The notes below the pieces were generated by a model that made no database searches, was not told where the DNA came from, and saw only the letters and a program-made list of their open reading frames with translations. Source: a virus. Taken from it: a stretch of DNA of 48,099 bases. A program made the position numbers and the translations under genes. Below, piece after piece: positions 7,051 through 15,079 of the stretch (within the stretch, counting starts at the first letter, position 1; each line of letters opens with the position of its first letter). The stretch spans positions 1-48,099 of IMG/VR virus record IMGVR_UViG_3300000929_000256; one strand, given 5' to 3'.

Positions 7051-8895
7051 TTATCCTTTAGCGATCTTTGCAAGCTCTTTAGCAACGTTCTTTGCTTCAG
7101 CGCCTTTTAGACCACCTTCTGTTTGAACAAGATTGAATAGCTCGTCTTCTGACATTGATTGAAGTTCAGACTCAGAGTGCTTACCTTTCTTTAGATCAAC
7201 TAGAGACACATAAAGTTCCATTGCCTTTTGCTCGTCCTTAGCTGCCTCTTCGACCTTGTAAGTCTTACCATCGAATTCAAACTCTTCTTCGCCAGCTTCT
7301 TTAGCCTTTCTTACTGCGTCACCGAAAGCATTGCCTTCTTCAACTTCATCAGACTCGCGAACTGGAACAATACCTAGTTTGCTAGATGCTTTGCCAAGGT
7401 TGTTTTCAACTGCTTCAACGTTTTTAATGATATTCTGAATGGCCTTTCTCCAAGCTGCGTCGGTTGTTTCTTCAGCTAGATCATTTAGCTTTGCGTATAG
7501 ATCTTCAATTAGACCGCCGACTTCGTCGTAAATATCTACTTCAGCTTCATATACTTTTGATTCTTTAATGTATTCTGCTAAGTCTTCGTCACACCATCCA
7601 TAATCACAATCTGCTAATACAGTTTCAAGGTCTTTTCTCTTACCTTGCATTAAGATAACTGGGTGACCACCTGCTGGACCGTCCATTTGCTTGTTAATAA
7701 TTTTAACATTATTCTTCTTTAAGAATTTTAAGAAGTCTTTATTGTCTGGATCCATTGCGTCCATTTCAACTTCTGCTTCGAATAATTGCTCATTCTCTTC
7801 ATTGACTACTGCTTCAAAAGCTGGAACAAGATCTCTATCTCCATAAAGGTCGATCATGTACCACTTGCCGTCTCTTTCGTCATAAAGGTATGCATATTCT
7901 GCACCATTAGCGTCAGCGTCGTTGATATACTTCTTCAAATTCTTAACTGAACCCTTAAGAGGTGTCATAGAGTTTTTATCGTTATAGAACTTAATCTTAT
8001 TGATGTCAGCCTCTAGACCTGAATTATCTCCCTTTGTGATAACTGCATCAACATCAGAACCAGATTTGTAACCTTTCTTAATAACTGGCAACATGTGTTC
8101 TGGGTAAGAATCGTAGTGAGTGTATACTGATGCAATCTCGCCTGACTTATAAATCTTACCGAATTGGCCTCTTGTACCTTCTTCAATGATTTGCTCTAGA
8201 GAGTTTAGGTTAACTGACTCGTTAAGATTGAATTTTGTGATAGCGTTAAGAAGCTTATCAGCCGCGTCATTTTCACCAATTTCTTTTAGGTAATCTACTG
8301 TGCCGTTAGCGATTGCATAACCGTCCCACTTAGCAGCGTTAGCGATGTCTGAATAAACTTGACCTTGGCCCTTTGCTCTCGATGCAGAACCGATTGCCTT
8401 TGACGTAACGATTTCTTGGTGAAAGTTAGCATCTTCCATTGCATCAGCGTAAACCCTAGCGATTGCATTTAGTTCTTTAACGCCTGACTTTTTCCAAGCA
8501 TTGACTACTGAACTACGCTCTCTTTTGCCTTCGTTAACTTCTTCGGTTTCCTTTGCTTCCTCTGTCTCAGATTCTTTCAAAGTGATTGGGTATTTCTTAC
8601 CGTTCCATTCGAACTCTTTTTTACCCTCTCTTTTTGCCTTTGAAGCAGCGAAAATGAAAGCTCTACCTTCAGCAATTCCAGCCTCTTCTTCGTTTAGATC
8701 GAATAGTTCGGCGGTGAAAGCCTCTAACTGATCTTCTGTAAGTTCAGAAGCTCTAGTTACGTTATATTTCTTCAGAAGCCCATTAAATGAAGCGGCCGCT
8801 TCACCTCTTGAAACTTCTTTTTGTTGGTTCTCGGCCTCTTCTCTAAGCTGTGTTTTTAGCGTAGAAAATGACTTGAAATTTTGAATACGTTCCAT
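7051..8895 (-). CDS. Large acidic putative internal/prohead-core protein with duplicated domain, 614 aa
   Basis: The ATG at 8895 (MERIQNFKSF) is preferred over a TTG two codons upstream. The N-terminus resembles the packaging leaders of neighbouring genes, though its first x-E site (L-R-E-E|A, near residue 20) is less canonical. The protein is strongly acidic and contains an internal duplication: a block EG-AF--A--KAK--G--EFE--GK-Y occurs near residues 77-107 and again near 520-550. Several possible prohead-protease sites lie between (VNE|G, LNE|S, VYE|A, LFE|A), so it may be matured into fragments like T4 prohead core proteins. It is followed by a strong terminator, and a GATATATA box precedes it. 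Function is otherwise unknown. Confidence 0.7.
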   Translation of the reverse strand: MERIQNFKSFSTLKTQLREEAENQQKEVSRGEAAASFNGLLKKYNVTRASELTEDQLEAFTAELFDLNEEEAGIAEGRAFIFAASKAKREGKKEFEWNGKKYPITLKESETEEAKETEEVNEGKRERSSVVNAWKKSGVKELNAIARVYADAMEDANFHQEIVTSKAIGSASRAKGQGQVYSDIANAAKWDGYAIANGTVDYLKEIGENDAADKLLNAITKFNLNESVNLNSLEQIIEEGTRGQFGKIYKSGEIASVYTHYDSYPEHMLPVIKKGYKSGSDVDAVITKGDNSGLEADINKIKFYNDKNSMTPLKGSVKNLKKYINDADANGAEYAYLYDERDGKWYMIDLYGDRDLVPAFEAVVNEENEQLFEAEVEMDAMDPDNKDFLKFLKKNNVKIINKQMDGPAGGHPVILMQGKRKDLETVLADCDYGWCDEDLAEYIKESKVYEAEVDIYDEVGGLIEDLYAKLNDLAEETTDAAWRKAIQNIIKNVEAVENNLGKASSKLGIVPVRESDEVEEGNAFGDAVRKAKEAGEEEFEFDGKTYKVEEAAKDEQKAMELYVSLVDLKKGKHSESELQSMSEDELFNLVQTEGGLKGAEAKNVAKELAKIAKG

Positions 8896-8936
8896 TTGCA
8901 AATGATTATGTATTTTTGTAGTATGTTATCTTAAGA

Positions 8937-10445
8937 CTATATATCACCCTCAAAGGTTACCCTTTTAATTTCATATCTAAACTTTTCTTGTCTATAGATC
9001 TTTTGGCGGGCAATACCGTGTTTATATAGGTAGTTGTGATGGCCTTCGTATGTAATATCGTCAACGAAGTCAATGATATTTACAGCATCCTTTGATTCAT
9101 GTTGTCTAAGGCCACGACCAATTGACTGTCTAATAATGATCTCGGATTTGAAAGACTCGGTGAAAAAGATGTTGTGAATCTTTTTAATTGAGATACCTGT
9201 CGAGAACGTTCCATAAGACGCGACGATGATAATGTCATCACCTTGTTCCATCTTCTTTTTATATTCTTCTCTAATATCCTTATCAGTTCCTCCATCAACA
9301 TAGTAGACTGCCTTGTTACTTCTTCTACGAAGTTCTTCGTATAGTCTTTTACCGTGTTCAATTCTATGGAATAGCACAAGTGAGTTGTTTGGAATCTTAG
9401 CGATTACTTTACTAATAAAGTTTAATCTTCCAGGTGATTGTATAATGTAGTTTTGTTCAAGCTGAAATACGTCTTTATTTTCGTATCTGTTTGTTGACAA
9501 TTCCATAAACGCCTTACGTGCTGTTTCTGGTGCGTAATTCATTTCAATTACTTTCACATTACACTTTGCAATATGACCTTCATCTTGTAAAAAAGCGGCC
9601 TTAACCTCAGTGATAAGAGGTCCAGTATGTGACATTAAGGTTAAACGATCTAGTGTGTTATCCTTTGGAATAGTACCTGATAAACCAAACCTATAGGTCG
9701 CGTTTTCACACTTCTGTAGAATGGTTTTGATTGAGGCTGATTTGGCCTTGTGCGTTTCATCGACAATCACACAATCAAACTGTTCAAAGAAGTCTTTTCC
9801 CTTTTTAACTAGCGATTGATATGTTCCTATAACAATGTTTCTAGAGTCTTTAATCTTTTGACCAGCATAAACTTGCTGAATCATCATTTGAATTCTATTC
9901 TCGTAATTGTATTCTCCAAAGTCCTCAGTTGCTTGAACAACCAGGGATACGTTAGGTACGATAAACAAAATCTTTTTTGCCTTTTGTTTCTCTAGCATAT
10001 ATGCAACTGCCATGAAAGAAATCATTGTCTTACCGGCTGATGTAGCAAGCTCAGATAGAGAGCGTCTGAATTTTAGAATGTTAAATGCGGCTTCTATTTG
10101 ATAGTCCCTTGGAGTCATTTCTGATCTTTCAAAAAACTCAAGAGACCATTCTTCGAATCCTTCTGATGTTATGTCTCTGTCAAACAGCCGAGTAATGCCA
10201 TTGATCTTAAGCTCATAGTTGTAGCTCTTACAGATCTTCATCACTTCTTGCCATAAACCGGAAGGAATCCACTTATCGTCTTTTACATACGAGATGTAAC
10301 CGTCCCAAACACCCCTTTTAACTAGGGGGTTGAAACGCCAACCCTCGATTCGACGAGTCATCGATATGTTCAACTGCTCAAGTTCAAGATCAGTTGCCTG
10401 ATCAATTCTTAAGAACTGAGCGTTGTCAGTTAAAGTTAGCTCCAC
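8937..10445 (-). CDS. uvsW: UvsW-like SF2 recombination DNA helicase
   Basis: This 502-aa protein matches T4 UvsW along its length. The N-terminal domain has WRFNP-x8-WDG (T4: YRFNP...WDG). Walker A is ATSAGKT (134-140), the DEAH-type box is DETH (229-232), motif V ends ASYGTFSTGIS and motif VI is IRQSIGRGLRQ. UvsW unwinds branched DNA, drives branch migration and helps switch from origin- to recombination-dependent replication. The start is GTG at 10445: an in-frame TGA lies just upstream, and residues 1-50 align with the T4 N-terminus, so no later start is reasonable. It is directly downstream of the UvsY-like gene, as in T4. Confidence 0.95.
   Translation of the reverse strand: MELTLTDNAQFLRIDQATDLELEQLNISMTRRIEGWRFNPLVKRGVWDGYISYVKDDKWIPSGLWQEVMKICKSYNYELKINGITRLFDRDITSEGFEEWSLEFFERSEMTPRDYQIEAAFNILKFRRSLSELATSAGKTMISFMAVAYMLEKQKAKKILFIVPNVSLVVQATEDFGEYNYENRIQMMIQQVYAGQKIKDSRNIVIGTYQSLVKKGKDFFEQFDCVIVDETHKAKSASIKTILQKCENATYRFGLSGTIPKDNTLDRLTLMSHTGPLITEVKAAFLQDEGHIAKCNVKVIEMNYAPETARKAFMELSTNRYENKDVFQLEQNYIIQSPGRLNFISKVIAKIPNNSLVLFHRIEHGKRLYEELRRRSNKAVYYVDGGTDKDIREEYKKKMEQGDDIIIVASYGTFSTGISIKKIHNIFFTESFKSEIIIRQSIGRGLRQHESKDAVNIIDFVDDITYEGHHNYLYKHGIARQKIYRQEKFRYEIKRVTFEGDI
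8938..8946 (-). promoter_or_regulatory. Putative late promoter TGATATATA at the end of uvsW
   Basis: TGATATATA on the minus strand overlaps the uvsW stop codon (GAT ATA TAG) and lies about 42 nt upstream of the 614-aa gene start. It suggests a separate late transcript for the packaged-protein gene. Confidence 0.45.
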
Positions 10446-10474
10446 TCATTGGTTGAGCATTTTTATTCTCGCAA

Positions 10475-10903
10475 TTACAGACCGTTCAACTGTAATTTAT
10501 TGCGAACGGCCCAACTCATATTGTCTAGAGTCTTAACCGATTCACGCATGAAATCCATCTGTGTTTCTAATAGGGATAGAATCATGCTCTCATCTGACAT
10601 ATCGGCTTTTAAGAACGATTCCCTTTGTTTGTCAGTGAGTTTATAATCATATTCGTAATACTTGATGAAAGACTCTTTATAAGTCTTTGACAGTTTACGT
10701 TCCTGTTCCTTGATCTTGATGTTCAGTTGTGCTATCTGTTCAATGATGATTTGGCGATAAGATGGAATTGTCACCATTGCATCATTTAAGTCATCAACAT
10801 TCTTAAAGGCCTTTGCAAGCTCTCTAATCTTTGAAGTCCATTCTGATCGCTGATTTCCAAGGTACTGATCAACTTGTACTATTTTGTTTTTCTCTACTTG
10901 CAT
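10475..10903 (-). CDS. uvsY: UvsY-like recombination mediator
   Basis: A 142-aa helical, charged protein. The C-terminal pattern, FLKADMS followed by LLETQMDFMRESVKTLDNM and WAVRN, follows the end of T4-type UvsY proteins (D..L......LLDF....L.....F.IRN). Length is close to T4 UvsY (137 aa), and it lies between the SSB/primase genes and uvsW, the expected neighbourhood. UvsY loads UvsX recombinase onto gp32-covered single-stranded DNA. Overall similarity is weak, so the call depends on pattern, size and context. No UvsX is in this window. Confidence 0.6.
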   Translation of the reverse strand: MQVEKNKIVQVDQYLGNQRSEWTSKIRELAKAFKNVDDLNDAMVTIPSYRQIIIEQIAQLNIKIKEQERKLSKTYKESFIKYYEYDYKLTDKQRESFLKADMSDESMILSLLETQMDFMRESVKTLDNMSWAVRNKLQLNGL

Positions 10904-10912
10904 TGGTTACAT

Positions 10913-11122
10913 TTAAAAAAGTTGACCTTTGTTGTTTTTCAACGGGGTCCATGGATTTGCAGTTAACTTCTTTTTCATCTTTGGCGTGCTAAATTCTAAT
11001 CCTACCTCGCTAAATGAAATATCGATTTGATCGAAATCAATCAACGCTTTCATGTTTTTGCGACCATCGTGGTCTTCGTGAAACTGGTCAAGTTCCTTTT
11101 CCATCCAATCAAAACTAATCAT
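10913..11122 (-). CDS. Small protein between primase and UvsY-like gene, 69 aa, unknown
   Basis: The ATG overlaps the primase stop as ATGA, indicating a real coupled gene. The product has an acidic, His-containing N-terminal half (about 1-30) and a basic C-terminal half with KMKKKLTANPW. The position recalls T4 small replication or late-transcription factors such as gp33, but I see no diagnostic similarity. Confidence 0.6.
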   Translation of the reverse strand: MISFDWMEKELDQFHEDHDGRKNMKALIDFDQIDISFSEVGLEFSTPKMKKKLTANPWTPLKNNKGQLF

Positions 11123-12201
11123 ACGTACAAGGCATCTAAACGTGAATCTGTAAAATACTGATTGATTTTGCTTAGAGGTGAGGTGTTCTTAATTTCAAAA
11201 CACTTCTTAACCAGATCGTTTAAATCCTTTATACTATCTGAATATATATTCATTTTCGTATCGTCTAGGAATTTAGACCACATGAAAACCTGTTTACCCT
11301 TCTTTAGTTTCTCTAACATCTTCTTTTTACCCGTTTCGTCATTATCAAACATGTAACGGATTGTTGGAATCTCGTCTAGCTCGGTAGTTGAACGACCAGC
11401 CGTTGCAAGAGCAATCGAATTGCTCATAAACTTTGCGTCAAGAGGTCCTTCAAACACTGTTACTGGACGACCCATATCAGCGTACATTAGACCAAACAGA
11501 GTTGATAGTTTATTAACGGCAATGACATCATCTCCTTCAACTGGAAATGGACGATTCATTTCTTCATACAATTTTTCAAGATCATACGTCAAATACTTTG
11601 ATCGTGCATTCTTGCCTAATTGACGACTTTGACAACTTAAGATTTTGCCGTCAGGTGTCTTGTTTAGAATCCACAATCTTTTGCCCATATCTGAAAAAAG
11701 AAAGTCATCGATGTGACGATGTAACAATCTTCCTCTTAGATAGAACCATGCAAAATCGCCAGGTTGAATAGATTTGGCCTTAAAGAAGGCCTTGAAATCC
11801 TGTACGGGTATTGCAAGTTTTATTGCATTATTATAAACCGAATGCTGAAGAGTTTGAATGTCTTTAACGTCAATCTTCTTTTCCCTAATGTATTCGATGA
11901 TTTGAACTGTTTCATCAGTTGAACCTGCTCGTAAACCATGATCCTTTAAGAATGTATTCAGATCAGTGTGATGACTACAATTATAACAGTGAAACTGAAG
12001 AGTATCCCAAAAAAGATTACCTCTCTTTTTGGTATGATCCTCTGTGGAATCCCCACAATAAGGACATGCCAGGTTCAAACGACCTGACATTTCCTTAATC
12101 ATTTGTTTGGGAGAGGCAGAGTGGTTTTCTACAACCACCTGCTTCACCAAACTTCTGATTTTTTGCTTTAAATCTTCTGATAAATTAGATGTCGAGGTCA
12201 T
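11119..12201 (-). CDS. 61: DNA primase, gp61-like (zinc ribbon plus Toprim)
   Basis: This 360-aa protein carries an N-terminal zinc-binding CPYCGDS...HCYNC (C46, C49, C72, C75) followed by a Toprim core with EGPLDAK (E251, D255) and DNDETG (D286, D288). This is the architecture of T4 gp61-type primases, which make RNA primers for lagging-strand synthesis with the gp41 helicase. The first 17 nt overlap the end of the SSB gene, and the stop overlaps the next gene by 4 nt, so the block is co-translated. The replicative helicase is not in the window. Confidence 0.85.
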   Translation of the reverse strand: MTSTSNLSEDLKQKIRSLVKQVVVENHSASPKQMIKEMSGRLNLACPYCGDSTEDHTKKRGNLFWDTLQFHCYNCSHHTDLNTFLKDHGLRAGSTDETVQIIEYIREKKIDVKDIQTLQHSVYNNAIKLAIPVQDFKAFFKAKSIQPGDFAWFYLRGRLLHRHIDDFLFSDMGKRLWILNKTPDGKILSCQSRQLGKNARSKYLTYDLEKLYEEMNRPFPVEGDDVIAVNKLSTLFGLMYADMGRPVTVFEGPLDAKFMSNSIALATAGRSTTELDEIPTIRYMFDNDETGKKKMLEKLKKGKQVFMWSKFLDDTKMNIYSDSIKDLNDLVKKCFEIKNTSPLSKINQYFTDSRLDALYV

Positions 12202-13108
12202 TCAAGAATGATTCCAAGTCATCATCATCGCTCACCTTAGCAGTGCTTCCTGCTGGTTCTGAAGATACATTATCCAAGTCGAACGCAGCTTCTACTTCAG
12301 GAGTATATGCTTTCTTTGCAACGGGAGCTGATTTTGAAGTCACAGCTGTCATTGCTTCGCTTGGGTTAACGTATTGACCAAGTACTGAATTTACAAAGTC
12401 ACGTGTTTGATCGTCCCATACTTTGTATTCATATACTTCTAGCTTTGGAGCCTTATCCAATTCAGTCTTGATGGATGCCATCGCTTCCTTGGTACGTTCA
12501 GCTGCTTTACCATCTACGATAACTGCAGATCGAGAAGAAGAGAACTTAGACTTATCATAGTTGTTGTACTCGCCTTGGCGTGTAATAATCAACTCGAAGT
12601 TCTTACCTTCAAACAAGTCAAATACTTGAGTTGACTCGCCGAATGAAGGCTTCAATTCCTCATCAATCTTTTCTTTGATCTTGTAACCAAATTTGAAGAT
12701 CATGTATTGACCTTCTAGCTCAGGACGTTGTGGATCCTTGATGATTTTAATGAGCGAATAGTACTGCTCACGGCGCTTTAGCTTTTCAGACATCTTGCGA
12801 TCAACGGCTGAGTCTGATTTGCGAAGGCGAAAGAATGCATCCTGAATTGGACACTTTTCACCGACTGATGCAGGTGAATCGATCAAACGACCAGTGCCAG
12901 AGGCGTCAGTCATCCAATGGACATACTTGCGAACCAGTGATTTACGTGGGTTTTCAGGGTTTGGTACGAAGCGAATAAGTGCTTTGTAAGTACCGTCTTT
13001 ACCGTCATCTGCGGTAGGTTTGTAGATAACCTCTTCTCGTGTGTTTGAGGCTGTCTCGTGTGTGTCTACGTCTGAGACACTCAGATTAAAAATGTCAAAA
13101 TCTGCCAT
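12185..13108 (-). CDS. 32: Single-stranded DNA-binding protein gp32
   Basis: The 307-aa protein has the gp32 layout: a short N-terminal arm, an OB-type core with the YKALIRFVPNPENP and YYSLIKIIKDP segments seen in T4-type SSBs, and a strongly acidic C-terminal tail ending DDDDLESFLNDLDI, which recruits replication partners. The zinc site of T4 gp32 (one His, three Cys) is missing: only one Cys (GEKCPIQDA) remains in the corresponding loop. It has one of the better ribosome-binding sites in the window (AAAGGA, 4 nt before ATG) and a leader of about 110 nt that may be regulatory. Confidence 0.9.
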   Translation of the reverse strand: MADFDIFNLSVSDVDTHETASNTREEVIYKPTADDGKDGTYKALIRFVPNPENPRKSLVRKYVHWMTDASGTGRLIDSPASVGEKCPIQDAFFRLRKSDSAVDRKMSEKLKRREQYYSLIKIIKDPQRPELEGQYMIFKFGYKIKEKIDEELKPSFGESTQVFDLFEGKNFELIITRQGEYNNYDKSKFSSSRSAVIVDGKAAERTKEAMASIKTELDKAPKLEVYEYKVWDDQTRDFVNSVLGQYVNPSEAMTAVTSKSAPVAKKAYTPEVEAAFDLDNVSSEPAGSTAKVSDDDDLESFLNDLDI

Positions 13109-13217
13109 GTTTCCTTTAAAAATTGTTAAACTTAAATTATCCCGTTAATGTGTCTTTTAGAGAAACTTTAACAATACTTATATCTACAAACCTAAGTTTG
13201 TTTCATAAGCATAGAAA
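13109..13217 (-). promoter_or_regulatory. gp32 leader with hairpin and strong ribosome-binding site
   Basis: The 109-nt gap upstream of gene 32 contains a small hairpin, ACAAAC/GTTTGT with a 4-nt loop (13186-13201). It is followed on the minus strand by a TAGATATAAG box, an A/T-rich unstructured stretch and AAAGGA just before the ATG. In T4 the gene 32 leader is the site of autoregulation; a similar role is possible here but not demonstrated. Confidence 0.4.
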
Positions 13218-13403
13218 TTACTTACTCCCGTTTGTCTCGTGTACCGTACCGTCAGGTGCATGATATCCCGTGTCGCTAATCTTGACATAACCTGTCTTAG
13301 CTATGAAGGCTTCTGCTTCATCTTGTGTGATTAGCTTATAATTGAGCATGCTGTCGACTATGTATAGCAGACGAAAGAACTCTACGGAAGTTAGTGTTTT
13401 CAT
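13218..13403 (-). CDS. Small unknown protein, 61 aa
   Basis: A short gene between the resolvase and SSB genes with no recognised family. It begins MKTLTSVEFFRLLYIV, with a helical, partly hydrophobic start and a polar C-terminus. The main evidence that it is real is its upstream box: GATATATA-GAAT-ATG, the same 4-nt spacing seen before the genes at 14517 and 40823. Confidence 0.5.
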   Translation of the reverse strand: MKTLTSVEFFRLLYIVDSMLNYKLITQDEAEAFIAKTGYVKISDTGYHAPDGTVHETNGSK

Positions 13404-13407
13404 ATTC

Positions 13408-13415
13408 TATATATC
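13408..13415 (-). promoter_or_regulatory. Putative late promoter GATATATA, 4 nt from ATG
   Basis: Minus-strand GATATATA followed by GAAT and the ATG at 13403. If used with T4-type geometry (start about 6-7 nt downstream) the transcript would be nearly leaderless for this gene, or it serves the following gene 32. Confidence 0.4.
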
Positions 13416-13510
13416 CCGCCCGTAGAGATTTGTTTACACCAAACTTATTATCTGATTATATTTAATGGTCTCTGAAACAATCGGGCCCAGGAAGCATAGA
13501 AGGATTGGTT

Positions 13511-14146
13511 CTAATCCTGGGTTGAAGGTTGCAACGACAGTAAATACATTAAGAGGAAGGCAGCGTCAACCAGGTCATCTAAAGGTTTCACTAGTTTTTT
13601 CTCATCACGAAAGGGTTGACAAAAAGAATGAAATTCAGAGGACTGAAAGGAGTCACTGTCAACAAATGCTTTCCACATCGCTTCTTTGTTCATGTTACCT
13701 TTGCCAGCAAACTTCTTGATTGCGGTTGGAGCAATAACGTCAAGGTCTTCAACGATTAAGGTTTCAATCAATTTACATTTAAGGATTGATGCAGCTGCTT
13801 GAAGATCCAGTAGTGAATTGGTACCAAATCTAGAAGTACCATAAGAAGCACCCTCAAAATAAATCCTGTAAGGTTTAGATGGATCAGTGTGCTCAATGAT
13901 CATTGCCATTAGATTTTCGGCAATGTTAATATGTCGATTAACTCTAGTGAGTTCGTGTTTAGAAATATCAGGTTCGTCTTGAAAAACAAGACTAACGTCC
14001 GATAGCTTGGCCATCTCTTGTTGAGCGGCTTTATCCTTCTTTGTAGATTTTGTAGAATTTAGGTATGAAATCCAATGAGGTTTCCCATCCTTTAAAACAC
14101 AAACACCTGGAGAATTAATAGAAAAGTCGATTCCGACGTAGTTCAT
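13511..14146 (-). CDS. RuvC-like Holliday junction resolvase
   Basis: A 211-aa protein with the RNase H/RuvC acidic residues in order: GIDFS (D7), YFEGAS (E98) and PLDDLVDAAFLL (D190, D191, D194). A lysine-rich APTAIKKFAGKGNMNK segment before the last motif is typical of RuvC-type enzymes. It would cut four-way DNA junctions that block packaging, the task done in T4 by the unrelated endonuclease VII (gp49). The start overlaps the upstream stop (TAATG). It heads the recombination block with gp32, primase, UvsY-like and UvsW. Confidence 0.8.
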   Translation of the reverse strand: MNYVGIDFSINSPGVCVLKDGKPHWISYLNSTKSTKKDKAAQQEMAKLSDVSLVFQDEPDISKHELTRVNRHINIAENLMAMIIEHTDPSKPYRIYFEGASYGTSRFGTNSLLDLQAAASILKCKLIETLIVEDLDVIAPTAIKKFAGKGNMNKEAMWKAFVDSDSFQSSEFHSFCQPFRDEKKLVKPLDDLVDAAFLLMYLLSLQPSTQD

Positions 14147-14517
14147 TAGAACATGTTTTTACCAAGACTTGCACCTAGAGCGGCGCCGACAAGTCTTGAA
14201 GTTAATAGATCGTACATCAAGCCCTTTTCAATACCAAGCGTCTTAGCCAGAAGTTTACCAACAGATTTACCAAGTGCAAAACCAGTTAGACCTCCTAAAA
14301 TAGAACCCAGAACACCTTCATTCGTAAGTTCAACGTTAAACTTATCGATATCGTACGTACCGTCTTCGTTTTTATATTCAGCAAGAAATGCGTCAACAGC
14401 TGCGTCAACTCTTTCTTCGAGTTCGTCAGTCCATTCAGATTGCAATGACTCGTTAAGGGCATTCAATTCTGCCTCTGTAACGTTCTGTGCTTCAAGATAT
14501 TCGATAAAAGTTCTCAT
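14146..14517 (-). CDS. Glycine-zipper membrane-like protein with packaging-type leader, 123 aa
   Basis: The N-terminus MRTFIEYLEAQNVTE|AELNALNE|S resembles a capsid-targeting sequence with two possible [ILV]-x-E cuts. An acidic helical region follows (25-60). The C-terminal half has Gly/Ala-rich small-residue zippers, GVLGSILGGLTGFALG (68-83) and LVGAALGASLG (109-119), as in membrane-inserting or pore-associated proteins. An injected protein helping DNA cross the inner membrane is an attractive inference. It is preceded by TAATATATA-GAGT-ATG and overlaps the resolvase gene by 1 nt. Confidence 0.65.
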   Translation of the reverse strand: MRTFIEYLEAQNVTEAELNALNESLQSEWTDELEERVDAAVDAFLAEYKNEDGTYDIDKFNVELTNEGVLGSILGGLTGFALGKSVGKLLAKTLGIEKGLMYDLLTSRLVGAALGASLGKNMF

Positions 14518-14521
14518 ACTC

Positions 14522-14530
14522 TATATATTA
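14522..14530 (-). promoter_or_regulatory. Putative late promoter TAATATATA, 4 nt from ATG
   Basis: The first three bases are the TAA stop of the tail-tube-like gene (14528-14530). The box is followed by GAGT and the ATG at 14517. Its location gives the glycine-zipper gene its own potential start point. Confidence 0.45.
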
Positions 14531-15079
14531 GTCTAATTCGTTAATCAAATTAAATTTGTTATAATAGAACCCACAATCAAACGTAGTGAATTCAGCAACA
14601 TTCTGACTCATGTTTAATGATAGCTCATTGACACTGTTGTAAATTGGCTTCTCAAAAACGGCGCTCATCACATGAAGACCCTCCGAATCTAGGATCTGAA
14701 GTTTCAAATCGTCAGTATAAGATTCTTTATTGTCACGGTTATAATAGTATAATAGAGTGTCCGTCATAATCCAATAATTAATGAAACCATCAAGGAGTTG
14801 CATAGTTACAGTGAACTGCCTTGTGACTAGATTTTGAATTGGAATCAAACCACGCTTATAAGTAACGGTACCATCGTTAGGTGATTGTTCAACTGGATCG
14901 AAGGTTACACCTGGAATTGATATGCCTTGAATTGCATAGTTAATGTAATCAATAGGTTCAGTGATCAAGTTACCTGGCATCCTATTCAAATAAGGACGGT
15001 ACTTATCAGCCACCTCCTTAGGAATGAAGTTTCTTGGAAACTTAAAGTTGTATAAATTACTACGTGAATTTAAGATCAT
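14528..15079 (-). CDS. Tail-tube-fold structural protein, 183 aa
   Basis: The central part (IQGISIPGVTFDPV, then LVTRQFTVTMQLLDGFINYW and a C-terminal FTTFDCGFYYNKF) follows the order of elements in gp19-type tail tube proteins: a strand with Pro-Gly after a loop, a long beta hairpin with an aromatic helix, and a final strand. Length (183 aa) is close to T4 gp19 (163 aa). It could be the tail tube itself or a tube-related baseplate component; the sheath gene is not in the window. It overlaps the upstream structural gene by 4 nt. Confidence 0.45.
   Translation of the reverse strand: MILNSRSNLYNFKFPRNFIPKEVADKYRPYLNRMPGNLITEPIDYINYAIQGISIPGVTFDPVEQSPNDGTVTYKRGLIPIQNLVTRQFTVTMQLLDGFINYWIMTDTLLYYYNRDNKESYTDDLKLQILDSEGLHVMSAVFEKPIYNSVNELSLNMSQNVAEFTTFDCGFYYNKFNLINELD

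Noticed and set aside
11243-11250. AATATATA inside the primase gene and another at 27340-27347 as promoters
   Set aside because: They are more than 100 nt from the next gene start and within coding sequence; chance matches are expected in A/T-rich DNA.
13404-13510. A small RNA gene in the gap after the resolvase gene (contains a short AGGATT/AATCCT stem and GGGCCC)
   Set aside because: The stem is short and includes the resolvase stop codon, there is no T-run, and no tRNA-like folding was found.
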